From: Bacteroidales bacterium UBA4284 | GTDB lineage: Bacteria > Bacteroidota > Bacteroidia > Bacteroidales > UBA932 | Direction: 5' to 3' | Length of the DNA: 45,039 nucleotides | NCBI GenBank assembly: GCA_002395925.1 | Contig: DGVM01000051.1 | Location: 1-45,039, forward strand | Notes under the pieces: model-generated | What the model was told of the DNA's origin: nothing | Database searches by the model: none | The model's input: only the letters and a program-made list of their open reading frames with translations | Position numbers and translations under genes: made by a program | In this document: in pieces, positions 1-7,776 of the stretch | Numbering within the stretch: the first letter of the stretch is position 1 | How the letters are laid out: each line of letters begins with the position of its first letter

Positions 1-507
1 GACATCCGCGACTACATCCACGACGGCAAACTCAAATCGGCAAAAACCCTCTGCGCCAAGTACGACACCCCCGTGGCCCGCATGGTGGAAACCGGACTCG
101 ACCGCTACGGCAAGCCTCTGAGCGACATACAGAGCGCTGTCGAGAACGTAGGCAACGTGGAAGTCGCACGCCTGGAGAAGGGTCTCCCCTACCTCGCAAT
201 GATCGCCGGCGGCGCCCCCATGATCGGATTCCTCGGAACCGTTATGGGTATGGTGCAGGCCTTCTTCAACATGAGCCAGGCAGGCAACAACATCGACATC
301 ACCCTGCTGTCCAGCGGTATCTACACCGCAATGATCACCACCGTGGGCGGCCTCATCGTGGGTATCATAGCCTACTTCGGCTACAACTACCTCACCTCGA
401 AGGTTTCCAACGTGGTATTCCAGATGGAGAGCAGCACCATCGAGTTCATGGACCTGCTGGACGATCCTCAGGCCCCTTCGGCACCGGCAGCTAAAGAAGA
501 AGAATAA
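1..507 (+). CDS. exbB: ExbB/TolQ/MotA-family proton channel (5' partial)
   Basis: The frame is open from base 1, so the gene starts upstream of the window; 168 C-terminal residues are visible. The protein is the inner-membrane proton channel that, with ExbD, uses the proton motive force to drive TonB. The visible part holds the conserved hydrophobic core of the family: a helix around GGAPMIGFLGTVMGMVQAFF, then a second helix around GIYTAMITTVGGLIVGIIAY. A short acidic and Ala/Pro-rich tail follows. The stop codon overlaps the ATG of the exbD-like gene by one base (TAATG), which suggests translational coupling. TolQ and MotA share this fold, but the exbD and tonB genes downstream favour ExbB. 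Confidence 0.92.
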   Translation, partial: DIRDYIHDGKLKSAKTLCAKYDTPVARMVETGLDRYGKPLSDIQSAVENVGNVEVARLEKGLPYLAMIAGGAPMIGFLGTVMGMVQAFFNMSQAGNNIDITLLSSGIYTAMITTVGGLIVGIIAYFGYNYLTSKVSNVVFQMESSTIEFMDLLDDPQAPSAPAAKEEE

Positions 508-917
508 TGGCACTCAAGCGCACCACAAAGGCAGATCCCAACATCGCGATGTCCAGCATGACCGACATCGTGTTCCTCCTGCTGATCTTCTTCCTGGTGA
601 CGAGTACCCTGGTCAACCCCAACGCCCTCAAGCTGCTTCTTCCCAAGAGCACGGGGCAGGTGGGAGCCAAGGCGACAGCCACCGTATCCATCAAGGACTG
701 GGGAGACGAACAGTACACCTTCCATGTCAACGGCGACGAGAATCCTCTCGGGATCGAGCAGGTGGAAGACGAACTCGTCAGCCTGCTCCAGACCGAGGAG
801 GACCCCACTTTCTCCATCTACTCCGACGAATCGGTCCCCATCAAGGAGATTGTGCAGGTGATGAACATCGCCAAACGCAACCATTATAAAGTCATACTGG
901 CAACGCAACCCGAATGA
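507..917 (+). CDS. exbD: ExbD/TolR-family biopolymer transport protein
   Basis: A 136-residue single-span protein, the usual ExbD length. A short cytoplasmic arm is followed by one transmembrane helix (about residues 17-36, SMTDIVFLLLIFFLVTS) carrying the family's conserved membrane Asp (D20). A periplasmic domain makes up the rest. With ExbB it forms the proton-driven motor for TonB. Its ATG overlaps the exbB stop, and its own TGA lies inside an ATGA shared with the next gene. Many Bacteroidota loci have two exbD copies between exbB and tonB; only one is present here. Confidence 0.93.
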   Translation: MALKRTTKADPNIAMSSMTDIVFLLLIFFLVTSTLVNPNALKLLLPKSTGQVGAKATATVSIKDWGDEQYTFHVNGDENPLGIEQVEDELVSLLQTEEDPTFSIYSDESVPIKEIVQVMNIAKRNHYKVILATQPE

Positions 918-1696
918 AACAGTACCTCCGAGAACGCCACGAAAGGGAACGGAATTCCGTTGTGACAGGCATCGTGCTCACGCTGACGGTCCACGTCTGC
1001 GCGGCCCTTCTCGTGTCGTTCAGCGGCATAAAATATCTCTATCCTCCACCCGCGGAAAACACTTTCCTGCTCGATTTCGAAGAGGAACCCGAAAAGGTGG
1101 AGCAGCGGACGGGCCGCGACCCCAGAGGCGAAGACGTCAATCCGGATGAACGTATCGAACTGGTACAACGGAGCGAATCGCCCGAGGTCTCCAAGAAGCC
1201 CAACATTACGCCTGCCACCAGGCCCGACCCCCACGGAGACGTGGAAGTCCCCGAGCCCGAGCGCAAGGAAGAACCGGTCCTCGACCCCAGGGCCAGCTTC
1301 CCAGGCATGGCAAAGAAAGACACTACACTTACGGCGGCCCATGGCGCATCCAACCCTTCCACTACGTTCAAGCCCGGGCAGCCCTCAGGAAACGTCAACA
1401 AGGGAAACTCAGACGGCAAACCCAACGCCCATCTGGAAGGCCGCGAGGTCGATAAGGCAGGGCTCAAGAAGCCGGTATACACATCTCAGGAAAGCGGCAA
1501 GGTGGTTGTAAAGATCTGGGTTGACCAATACGGAAAGGTCCAGAAGGCGGTTCCCGGTGCAGACGGCACCACGGTAACGGACAAGGCCCTATGGACTGCA
1601 GCCCGCAACGCCGCCCTGGAAACAGGATTTACAATGAGCGCAAGTGCCCCGGCGCTGCAAGAAGGCACAATTACTTATATTTTCAATTTAAAGTGA
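914..1696 (+). CDS. tonB: TonB-like energy transducer
   Basis: A 260-residue protein with TonB architecture. A basic cytoplasmic arm (residues 1-14) precedes one transmembrane helix (about 16-38). A Pro/Glu/Lys-rich periplasmic stretch (about 45-185) precedes a compact C-terminal domain from about residue 190 (SGKVVVKIWVDQYGKVQKA, with a terminal ITYIFNLK strand). TonB spans the periplasm and passes energy from ExbB/ExbD to outer-membrane receptors. Its ATG overlaps the exbD stop in ATGA. The C-terminal domain is divergent and could equally be annotated as a TonB-family or AgmX/TolA-like periplasmic protein. Gene order supports the TonB role, and the TonB-dependent receptor at 37140-39263 is a possible client. 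Confidence 0.82.
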   Translation: MKQYLRERHERERNSVVTGIVLTLTVHVCAALLVSFSGIKYLYPPPAENTFLLDFEEEPEKVEQRTGRDPRGEDVNPDERIELVQRSESPEVSKKPNITPATRPDPHGDVEVPEPERKEEPVLDPRASFPGMAKKDTTLTAAHGASNPSTTFKPGQPSGNVNKGNSDGKPNAHLEGREVDKAGLKKPVYTSQESGKVVVKIWVDQYGKVQKAVPGADGTTVTDKALWTAARNAALETGFTMSASAPALQEGTITYIFNLK

Positions 1697-1710
1697 TGAC
1701 GTGAGTCATC
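1695..1710 (+). other. small perfect hairpin over the tonB stop
   Basis: GATGAC and GTCATC form a 6-bp stem closed by a GTGA (GNRA-type) tetraloop directly after the tonB TGA. No T-run follows, so it is not a standard intrinsic terminator. It may mark RNA processing or attenuation between tonB and the pseudouridine synthase gene, or be chance. Confidence 0.3.
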
Positions 1711-1720
1711 GACAATCATC

Positions 1721-2983
1721 ATGGAAGGTTATTCTAAAGACGGCCGTAAACTTAGACCACGGAAAAACAGCGGTTCAAACCGCAGCGAAAAAGTTGACAT
1801 TCAAAGCGAGGGTTCAAGGCCCTCATTCTCAGAACGCCCCCGCGGCGAGCGCCCCTACAGGGACCGCCCTTACGGGGAGCAGCGTCAGGGCGGCGAACAT
1901 CGCTCCTTTGGAGAGCATCGTCCCTACGGAGAGCATCGCCCCTATGGCGAGCGCCGCTCTTTCGGAGAGCGTCCGCACGGAGAGCAGCGTCCATCTGGCG
2001 AGCAGCGTCCCTACGGTGAGCACAGTCCCAAGCCCCGCTTCGGCGGCAACGAGCGTCCCTACCGCAGCGATGACCACAGTTCCCTGGAGAAACAGTGGAG
2101 CGACCATCATGGAAGCAGGCGCCCTGCAGGCAAGAAGGGCGGCAAGCGCACCGGCGGCAAGTCTCCTTTCTCCCGTACCTCCAACGAGGGCATCAACCGT
2201 ATGATAAACCGCAGGCCCCAGGTAAATTCCAATTACGACGGCCCCGCATACGAGCCTGTCGCAAAAGACGAGATGCGTCTCAACCGCTTCATCGCCAATT
2301 CCGGAGTCTGTTCCCGCCGCGAGGCCGACACATTCATCCAGGCAGGCTGCGTCACCGTCAACGGTGAAGTCGTGACCGAACTCGGCTCCAAGGTCAACAT
2401 CTTCAACGACGACGTCCGCTTCAACGGCGAGCGCCTCAAGGGAGAGACCAAGGTTTACCTGGTCATGAACAAGCCCAAGGGTTATGTGACTTCCGCTTCC
2501 GACCCCCATGCGGACAAGACCGTCATGGACCTTATAAAGGACTGCCCCACAAGGGTTTATCCCGTAGGGCGCCTGGACAAGGCAACCACCGGCATCCTTC
2601 TCTTCACCAACGACGGAGAGATTGCCGAGCGCCTCACCCATCCTTCTTACGACAAAAAGAAGATATATCAGGTCGCCCTGGACCGCAACCTTTCCCAGGA
2701 AGACTTTGACAGCATACTCTCCGGCATAACCCTCGGCGACGGCTTCGTGCAGGCAGACGCCCTCGAGTTCGTCGATGAGAACGACCACTCCAAGCTCGGA
2801 ATCGAAATCCATTCCGGCAAGAACAGGATCGTCCGCCGTATCTTCGAGTCCTTAGGTTACACCGTAAAGGCACTCGACCGCGTGTACTTCGCAGGCCTCA
2901 CCAAGAAGGGCCTCAAGAAGGGTGGCTGGCGTTATCTGTCAGAGAAAGAAGTCAACATGCTCAAGATGGGAGCTTACGTATAA
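1721..2983 (+). CDS. RluB/RsuA-family pseudouridine synthase with basic N-terminal arm
   Basis: A 420-residue enzyme expected to convert a specific uridine in rRNA to pseudouridine. Residues 1-180 are a low-complexity Arg/Gly/Glu/His-rich arm with a repeated RPYGEH/RSFGER-like hexapeptide. An S4 RNA-binding domain follows at about 185-245 (MRLNRFIANSGVCSRREAD), then the catalytic domain. The catalytic motif is GRLDKATTG with the active Asp at 286, and LTHPSYDKKKIYQV and GKNRIVRRIFESLG are further family motifs. RsuA/RluB enzymes are usually about 230-290 residues, and the extra length is almost entirely the arm. Basic arms on this enzyme are common in Bacteroidota and presumably aid RNA binding (inference). 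The stop overlaps the era ATG (TAATG). The choice between RluB, RluE and RsuA cannot be made here. Confidence 0.9.
   Translation: MEGYSKDGRKLRPRKNSGSNRSEKVDIQSEGSRPSFSERPRGERPYRDRPYGEQRQGGEHRSFGEHRPYGEHRPYGERRSFGERPHGEQRPSGEQRPYGEHSPKPRFGGNERPYRSDDHSSLEKQWSDHHGSRRPAGKKGGKRTGGKSPFSRTSNEGINRMINRRPQVNSNYDGPAYEPVAKDEMRLNRFIANSGVCSRREADTFIQAGCVTVNGEVVTELGSKVNIFNDDVRFNGERLKGETKVYLVMNKPKGYVTSASDPHADKTVMDLIKDCPTRVYPVGRLDKATTGILLFTNDGEIAERLTHPSYDKKKIYQVALDRNLSQEDFDSILSGITLGDGFVQADALEFVDENDHSKLGIEIHSGKNRIVRRIFESLGYTVKALDRVYFAGLTKKGLKKGGWRYLSEKEVNMLKMGAYV
1840..2025 (+). repeat. degenerate 15-18 bp tandem repeats coding the basic arm
   Basis: Imperfect in-frame repeats of the type GAGCATCGTCCCTACGGA run through this stretch, encoding about ten variants of G-E-(H/R/Q)-R-(P/S)-(Y/F). 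Unit length alternates because some copies lack a residue. Such coding repeats change copy number easily by slippage without breaking the frame. Confidence 0.75.
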
Positions 2984-3864
2984 TGGAGCACCATTCCGGA
3001 TTCGTCAACATCATAGGCAACCCCAACGTCGGCAAGTCAACCCTGATGAACGCCCTCGTGGGTGAGAAGCTGTCTATCGTCACCGCAAAGGCCCAGACCA
3101 CGCGCCACCGCATCATGGGCATCGTGAACGGCGAGGACTGGCAGATCGTGTACTCGGACACGCCGGGCATACTCAAGCCATCTTACCGCCTGCAGCAGAA
3201 CATGATGAATTTCGTGGACGGGGCCATCGGCGACGCCGACATCATACTCTACGTCACCGACACCGTCGAGACGCCCGACAAAAACGGAGAATACGTCTCC
3301 AAGCTCGGGCGCCTGGAGTGTCCAGTCATAGTAGTCATCAACAAGATAGACATAAGCAGCCAGGAGAAGGTGCTGCAGCTCGCCGCATGGTGGAAGGAGC
3401 AGCTCCCGTCTGCGGTAATCATACCCGCCAGCGCCCAGGAGCGTTTTGGCCTCGAGGCCATACTCGACGCCATCGTATCCCGCCTGCCGGTATGCCCGCC
3501 CTGGTTCGACAAAGACGCATTCACCGACAAGAACCTCCGCTTCTTCGCTTCGGAAATCATACGGGAGAAGATTTTCCTGAACTATCAGGAAGAGATTCCC
3601 TACTGCTGCGAAGTTGGGATAGAGAGTTTCAAGGAAGGCGCCGAGCGCTACGACATCAGCGCCGTGATATACGTATCCCGCGAGTCCCAGAAGGGCATCA
3701 TAATAGGCAAGAAGGGCGCCGCGCTCAAGAAGACCGGCACCCAGGCACGCATCGACATGGAAGATTTCTTCCAGAAGAAGGTCTTCCTCAGCATATTCGT
3801 TAAGGTTGACCCCGACTGGAGGGAGAACAAAAGGGAATTACGCCGGTTCGGCTACGAAGAATAA
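2983..3864 (+). CDS. era: GTPase Era
   Basis: A 293-residue Era, the normal length. It is an essential GTPase that binds the 3' end of 16S rRNA and assists 30S subunit maturation at the inner face of the membrane. G1 is GNPNVGKST (residues 12-20), G3 is DTPG (59-62) and G4 is NKID in VVINKIDIS. The C-terminal KH domain carries the GIIIGKKG signature. The start overlaps the stop of the pseudouridine synthase gene, placing two ribosome-assembly functions in one transcript. The next gene starts 4 bases after the stop. Confidence 0.97.
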   Translation: MEHHSGFVNIIGNPNVGKSTLMNALVGEKLSIVTAKAQTTRHRIMGIVNGEDWQIVYSDTPGILKPSYRLQQNMMNFVDGAIGDADIILYVTDTVETPDKNGEYVSKLGRLECPVIVVINKIDISSQEKVLQLAAWWKEQLPSAVIIPASAQERFGLEAILDAIVSRLPVCPPWFDKDAFTDKNLRFFASEIIREKIFLNYQEEIPYCCEVGIESFKEGAERYDISAVIYVSRESQKGIIIGKKGAALKKTGTQARIDMEDFFQKKVFLSIFVKVDPDWRENKRELRRFGYEE

Positions 3865-3868
3865 ACTT

Positions 3869-6589
3869 ATGGAAGAAGAGAACATCCAGACCGAAGAAAT
3901 CATTGAAGACGACGACCTCGAGTTATCGGAAGATGCGCAGGCGAGCGGTAAATACACCCGGCTCCTTGAGGGCGATGCACGCAAGTTCAAGCTCTCCGGG
4001 ATGTTCAAGGACTGGTACCTCGATTACGCATCCTACGTAATCCTGCACCGCGCCGTCCCCCATATCGCCGACGGACTCAAGCCCGTGCAGCGAAGGGTGC
4101 TGCATGCCATGTACAAGATCGACGACGGTTCCTTCACCAAGGTAGCCAACATCGTGGGTCAGGCCATGCAGTATCACCCTCACGGCGACCAGTCCATCCT
4201 CGGAGCGCTCGTAACGCTGGGCCAGAAGGGATTTACGGTGGACTGCCAGGGAAACTGGGGAAACATCCTCACAGGCGACGCCAACGCGGCTCCGCGATAC
4301 ATTGAGGCACGTCTCTCCAAGTTCGCAAAGGAGGTGCTCTTCGATCCCAAGGTCACCCACACCATGAAGTCCTACGACGGACGCAACGACGAGCCCACCG
4401 AGCTCCCGGTGCGCTTCCCTCTGCTTCTGGCGCAGGGTACCGACGGAATCGGCGTCGGACTTGCATCCAAGATCCTTCCCCACAACTTCAACGAGCTTCT
4501 GGACGCATCGGTGGCAATACTCGAGGGCAAGCCCTACGAGCTGTATCCCGATTTCCCCACCGGCGGCTTTGCCGACTGCTCAAAGTACATGCAGGGCAAG
4601 CGCGGAGGCCGCGTAAAGGTGCGCGCGCGGATAGAGAAAATCGACAAGAGCACCATTGCGATCACCGAGATTCCCTACGGCAAGTACACAAAGGACCTCA
4701 TTGAATCAATACTGCGGGCCAAGGACAAGGGCAAGATAAAGATAAAGAAGATTGAGGACATGACCACCGACAAAGTGGAAATCCTCATCCACCTGCCGGG
4801 AGACGTCTCCCCCGACAAGACCATCGACGCGCTCTATGCCTTCACCGACTGCGAGTGCAACATTGCGCCCAACGCCTGCGTAATCGTGGACAACAAGCCA
4901 AAGTTCCTCACCGTCAACGAGATACTCGAGTACAGCACCAATCGCACACGCGAGATTCTGCTCCGTCAGCTCGGCATACGCCTCGAAGAACTGGAACGCG
5001 AATGGCACTACAGCTCCCTGGAGCGCATCTACTTCGAGAACAGGGTTTACAAGATCCTGGAACAGGACCAGTCGAGCTGGGAAGAGCAGAAGCAAGACAC
5101 GCTCGAGCGCATGAAGACCTTCGAGGGCCAGCTGCACCGCGAGATCATCATGGAAGACATCGACCGCCTCGTGGACAAGCCTGTCCGCAAGATTTCCAAG
5201 TTCGACGTCAAGGCCGTGGACGAAAAGATCAAGGGCATCGAGGCCGAGATGGAGCAGGTACAAAACAACATTGAGCATATCGACCGCTTCACCATCGACT
5301 GGTTCAAGAACCTCAAGAAAAAATACGGCAAGGACTTCCCCAGGCGCACGGAACTCACCGGTTTCGAGACCATTGCCGCCACCAAGGTCATCAACAACAA
5401 CGCCAAGCTCAGCGCCAACCTCGCGGAAGGTTTCGTAGGTATCGGGCTCAAGAAGGACGACGGCGGAGAATTCATCAGCGAATGCTCCGACATGTCAGAG
5501 ATCATCGTAATCCGCCGCGACGGCAAGTACATCGTCACCAAGGTCAGCGACAAAGCATTCTTCGGCAAGGACCTGCTGTACGTAGGCGTGTTCAACAGGG
5601 GCGATACCCGTACCATCTACAACGCCATCTACCGCGTGGGCAAGAGCTCCGTCTATTATGCCAAGCGCTTTGCCGTCACCTCCGTCACAAGAGACAAGGA
5701 ATACGACATCACGACAGGCGAGGAAGGCTCCGAAATCGTATGGTTCACCGCCAACCATAACGGCGAGGCCGAAACCGTACGCGTGCTGCTGCGGCCCAAG
5801 GCCAAGCTCAAAAAGACATCGTTCGAGTACGACTTCTCCACCCTTGGCATCAAGAGCAAGACGGCCCGCGGCAACCTGGTGAGCAAGAATGCGATACGCG
5901 CCATCACCCTCCGCAGCAAGGGCGTCAGCACCATAGCCGGCAAGCAAATCTGGTACGACACCGACATCCAGAAGCTTAACGACGAAGGCCACGGCCTGTA
6001 CCTCGGAGAATTCGCCGACGGAGACAAAGTGCTGGCAGTGTTCCGTAACGGAACCTTCTACACCACCTCTTTCGACCTTTCCAACCGTTATCAGGGAGAC
6101 GTTCTCCTCATAGAGAAGTTCGACCCCGAAAAGACATTCACGGCACTCTATTGGGACGCCGGTGTCAAGTCTTTCTACGTCAAACGCTTCTCCTTCATAG
6201 TCAGCGACAACACCCCGCTTCTGTTCATTGCGGAAGGCTCCAAATCCAAACTCATCGAGCTCAGCTGCGACCGCCACCCACAATACGAAGTCACCTGGAA
6301 ACTGGAAGACAAGAGTGCCGAACTTGTGGATGCAGAAGAATGGATTGGCAAGAAGGGCTACGCCGCCAAGGGCAAGAAAGTGGTCGATCGTGGCGAAGTC
6401 AAGAGCGTACGTTTCGTGGAGCCCCTCGTCAAGCCCGGAGATGAAGAGCCCGAAGATGAAGAGCCCGAAGATAAGGACATCCCCGAAACCGCCGAGGTCG
6501 CAGAAGATATCCGCGGCAAAGAAATCCGCATCCCCGAAACCGCCGACGAGCCCATAGAACTCATTTTCGAAGAACCGACATTATTCTAA
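3869..6589 (+). CDS. parC: DNA topoisomerase IV subunit A
   Basis: A 906-residue type IIA topoisomerase A subunit, which cuts and rejoins DNA to decatenate daughter chromosomes together with ParE. The N-terminal winged-helix region contains KPVQRRVLHAMY and the catalytic Tyr within AAPRYIEARLS (Y144). Long coiled-coil tower segments lie in the middle (about 370-480). The C-terminal third forms a beta-propeller-like region without a recognisable GyrA box (QRRGGKG), which argues for ParC over GyrA. A very acidic tail ends the protein. I start at MEEENIQTEE, 4 bases after the era stop, because the frame is open 63 bases further into era without homology. No parE lies nearby in the window. Confidence 0.92.
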   Translation: MEEENIQTEEIIEDDDLELSEDAQASGKYTRLLEGDARKFKLSGMFKDWYLDYASYVILHRAVPHIADGLKPVQRRVLHAMYKIDDGSFTKVANIVGQAMQYHPHGDQSILGALVTLGQKGFTVDCQGNWGNILTGDANAAPRYIEARLSKFAKEVLFDPKVTHTMKSYDGRNDEPTELPVRFPLLLAQGTDGIGVGLASKILPHNFNELLDASVAILEGKPYELYPDFPTGGFADCSKYMQGKRGGRVKVRARIEKIDKSTIAITEIPYGKYTKDLIESILRAKDKGKIKIKKIEDMTTDKVEILIHLPGDVSPDKTIDALYAFTDCECNIAPNACVIVDNKPKFLTVNEILEYSTNRTREILLRQLGIRLEELEREWHYSSLERIYFENRVYKILEQDQSSWEEQKQDTLERMKTFEGQLHREIIMEDIDRLVDKPVRKISKFDVKAVDEKIKGIEAEMEQVQNNIEHIDRFTIDWFKNLKKKYGKDFPRRTELTGFETIAATKVINNNAKLSANLAEGFVGIGLKKDDGGEFISECSDMSEIIVIRRDGKYIVTKVSDKAFFGKDLLYVGVFNRGDTRTIYNAIYRVGKSSVYYAKRFAVTSVTRDKEYDITTGEEGSEIVWFTANHNGEAETVRVLLRPKAKLKKTSFEYDFSTLGIKSKTARGNLVSKNAIRAITLRSKGVSTIAGKQIWYDTDIQKLNDEGHGLYLGEFADGDKVLAVFRNGTFYTTSFDLSNRYQGDVLLIEKFDPEKTFTALYWDAGVKSFYVKRFSFIVSDNTPLLFIAEGSKSKLIELSCDRHPQYEVTWKLEDKSAELVDAEEWIGKKGYAAKGKKVVDRGEVKSVRFVEPLVKPGDEEPEDEEPEDKDIPETAEVAEDIRGKEIRIPETADEPIELIFEEPTLF

Positions 6590-6602
6590 ATCATCAAATA
6601 TC

Positions 6603-6779
6603 ATGTTACCAACAATAGTTTACATCGTAGGTCTCATCGCTTCCATCTGGTGCGTATTGGACATCATCAAGAAACCCAAACTCAGCATCCTCTGGAAGAT
6701 AGTTCTCTCCATAGCAGTGCTCTCCTTCAGCTGGATCGGCCTCGTGGTTTACTACTTCCTGGTGCGCGACAAAATCTAA
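6603..6779 (+). CDS. small PLDc_N-like membrane protein
   Basis: A 58-residue protein with two hydrophobic helices (about residues 3-19 and 29-53) separated by a short basic turn, KKPKLS. The pattern of a first helix, a Trp before the second helix (SILWKIV) and a terminal Tyr-Tyr-Phe (VVYYFLVRD) resembles the short PLDc_N/phospholipase-D N-terminal membrane domain proteins common in Bacteroidota. These have no demonstrated enzyme activity on their own. It begins 13 bases after the topoisomerase stop and is followed by a terminator, so it is probably the last gene of that transcript. The family assignment rests on pattern only. Confidence 0.75.
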   Translation: MLPTIVYIVGLIASIWCVLDIIKKPKLSILWKIVLSIAVLSFSWIGLVVYYFLVRDKI

Positions 6780-6804
6780 ACGACTCAAAACGGTAGAAGC
6801 AAAT

Positions 6805-6840
6805 AAAGACGGTGCCTTTCCACCGTCTTTTCGTTTGTTT
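6805..6840 (+). terminator. Rho-independent terminator
   Basis: AAAGACGGTG (6805-6814) pairs perfectly with CACCGTCTTT (6821-6830) around a 6-nt loop, followed by a T-rich run to 6840. It lies 26 bases after the small membrane-protein gene and would end the pseudouridine synthase-era-parC transcript. Confidence 0.9.
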
Positions 6841-6878
6841 ACCAGCAATTATATAATAATTATTGAAGGCGGGAGCCA

Positions 6879-6999
6879 ATAATCAGTATGGTCTGTTTCG
6901 CAGCCGTATGCACCCGCGCATGTAGCGGGAGGGCCCCGCGCCGAAGGCGTGGGAGGGTCCGAGCGAAGCGAGAGCGGAGAAACAGACCATATTGATTAT
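6879..6999. repeat. long branched inverted-repeat element (structured RNA or MITE-like)
   Basis: Arms 6879-6899 and 6979-6999 are 21 nt each and pair fully, 20 Watson-Crick pairs plus one G-T. They enclose 79 GC-rich bases that can fold further. CCCGC/GCGGG forms one hairpin around a 7-nt loop, and CCCGCGCC/GGCGTGGG forms a second around GAA with one G-T pair. Each of these is followed by GGGAGGG(C/T)CC, so the interior is a two-fold repeat of hairpin plus linker. It lies alone between the terminator and the efflux operon. The shape fits a multi-branch RNA, a late terminator or attenuator for the operon, or a short non-autonomous repeat. It has no coding capacity. The rest of 6841-7053 shows nothing I can name. 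Confidence 0.7.
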
Positions 7000-7053
7000 G
7001 GCGTTAAGACATTCAAGTTGTTCTTGGATTGTTTTTTGCAGTAAAAAAGGGCT

Positions 7054-7776
7054 ATGCTGATAGAACTACAGGACGTCAACAAGACATACAACAACGGACA
7101 GCCGCTCCACGTGCTCAAGGGCATTAATCTCTCCATAGACAAAGGGGAATTCGTGTCCATCATGGGAGCGTCCGGTTCCGGCAAGTCCACTCTTCTCAAC
7201 ATACTGGGAATCCTGGACAACTACGACACCGGCGAATACCGCATAGACGGCAAGCTCATAAAAGGCTTGAGCGAAAAACAAGCCGCCGACTATCGTAACC
7301 GCCTCATCGGGTTCATTTTCCAATCCTTCAACCTGATAGGCTTCAAAACCGCCGTCGAGAACGTCGAACTGCCTTTGTTCTATCAGGGAGTAAGCCGCAG
7401 CAAACGGCACTCCATGGCAATGCAGTACCTGGAAAAACTCGGTCTCGCCGACTGGGCCCACCACTATCCCAACGAAATGTCCGGCGGCCAGAAACAAAGG
7501 GTGGCGATAGCACGCGCCCTGATTACCGGGCCGAAAATCCTCCTTGCCGACGAGCCTACGGGAGCCTTGGACTCCAAAACCAGCGAAGAGGTTATGCAAC
7601 TGCTGACCAGCCTCAACAGGGAGGAAGGAGTAACTATCATCGTGGTGACCCACGAAAGCGGAGTAGCCAACTGCACCGACAAGATAATCCACATCAAAGA
7701 CGGCATAATAAGAGAAATCCAAGACAACCGCCTGCACAGCGCCTCAGCATTCGGCACAGCCACGATAATGAAATGA
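7054..7776 (+). CDS. MacB/LolD-type ABC transporter ATPase
   Basis: A 240-residue ATPase. Walker A is GASGSGKST (residues 38-46), the signature is MSGGQKQRVAIARAL, Walker B is ILLADEPTGALD and the H-loop is VVTHES. It has the strong LolD/MacB/FtsE-type layout and length. It powers a mechanotransmission-type ABC system rather than a conventional pump. Its stop lies in ATGA shared with the first permease. With two permeases, an HlyD-type adaptor and a TolC-type exit duct downstream, it very likely drives export from the periplasm of a drug, peptide or lipid-like substrate (inference; substrate unknown). Confidence 0.93.
   Translation: MLIELQDVNKTYNNGQPLHVLKGINLSIDKGEFVSIMGASGSGKSTLLNILGILDNYDTGEYRIDGKLIKGLSEKQAADYRNRLIGFIFQSFNLIGFKTAVENVELPLFYQGVSRSKRHSMAMQYLEKLGLADWAHHYPNEMSGGQKQRVAIARALITGPKILLADEPTGALDSKTSEEVMQLLTSLNREEGVTIIVVTHESGVANCTDKIIHIKDGIIREIQDNRLHSASAFGTATIMK

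Noticed and set aside
3806..3868. Longer start for parC inside era
   Set aside because: The extra 21 residues are an out-of-frame reading of era; ATG at 3869 lies just after the era stop.
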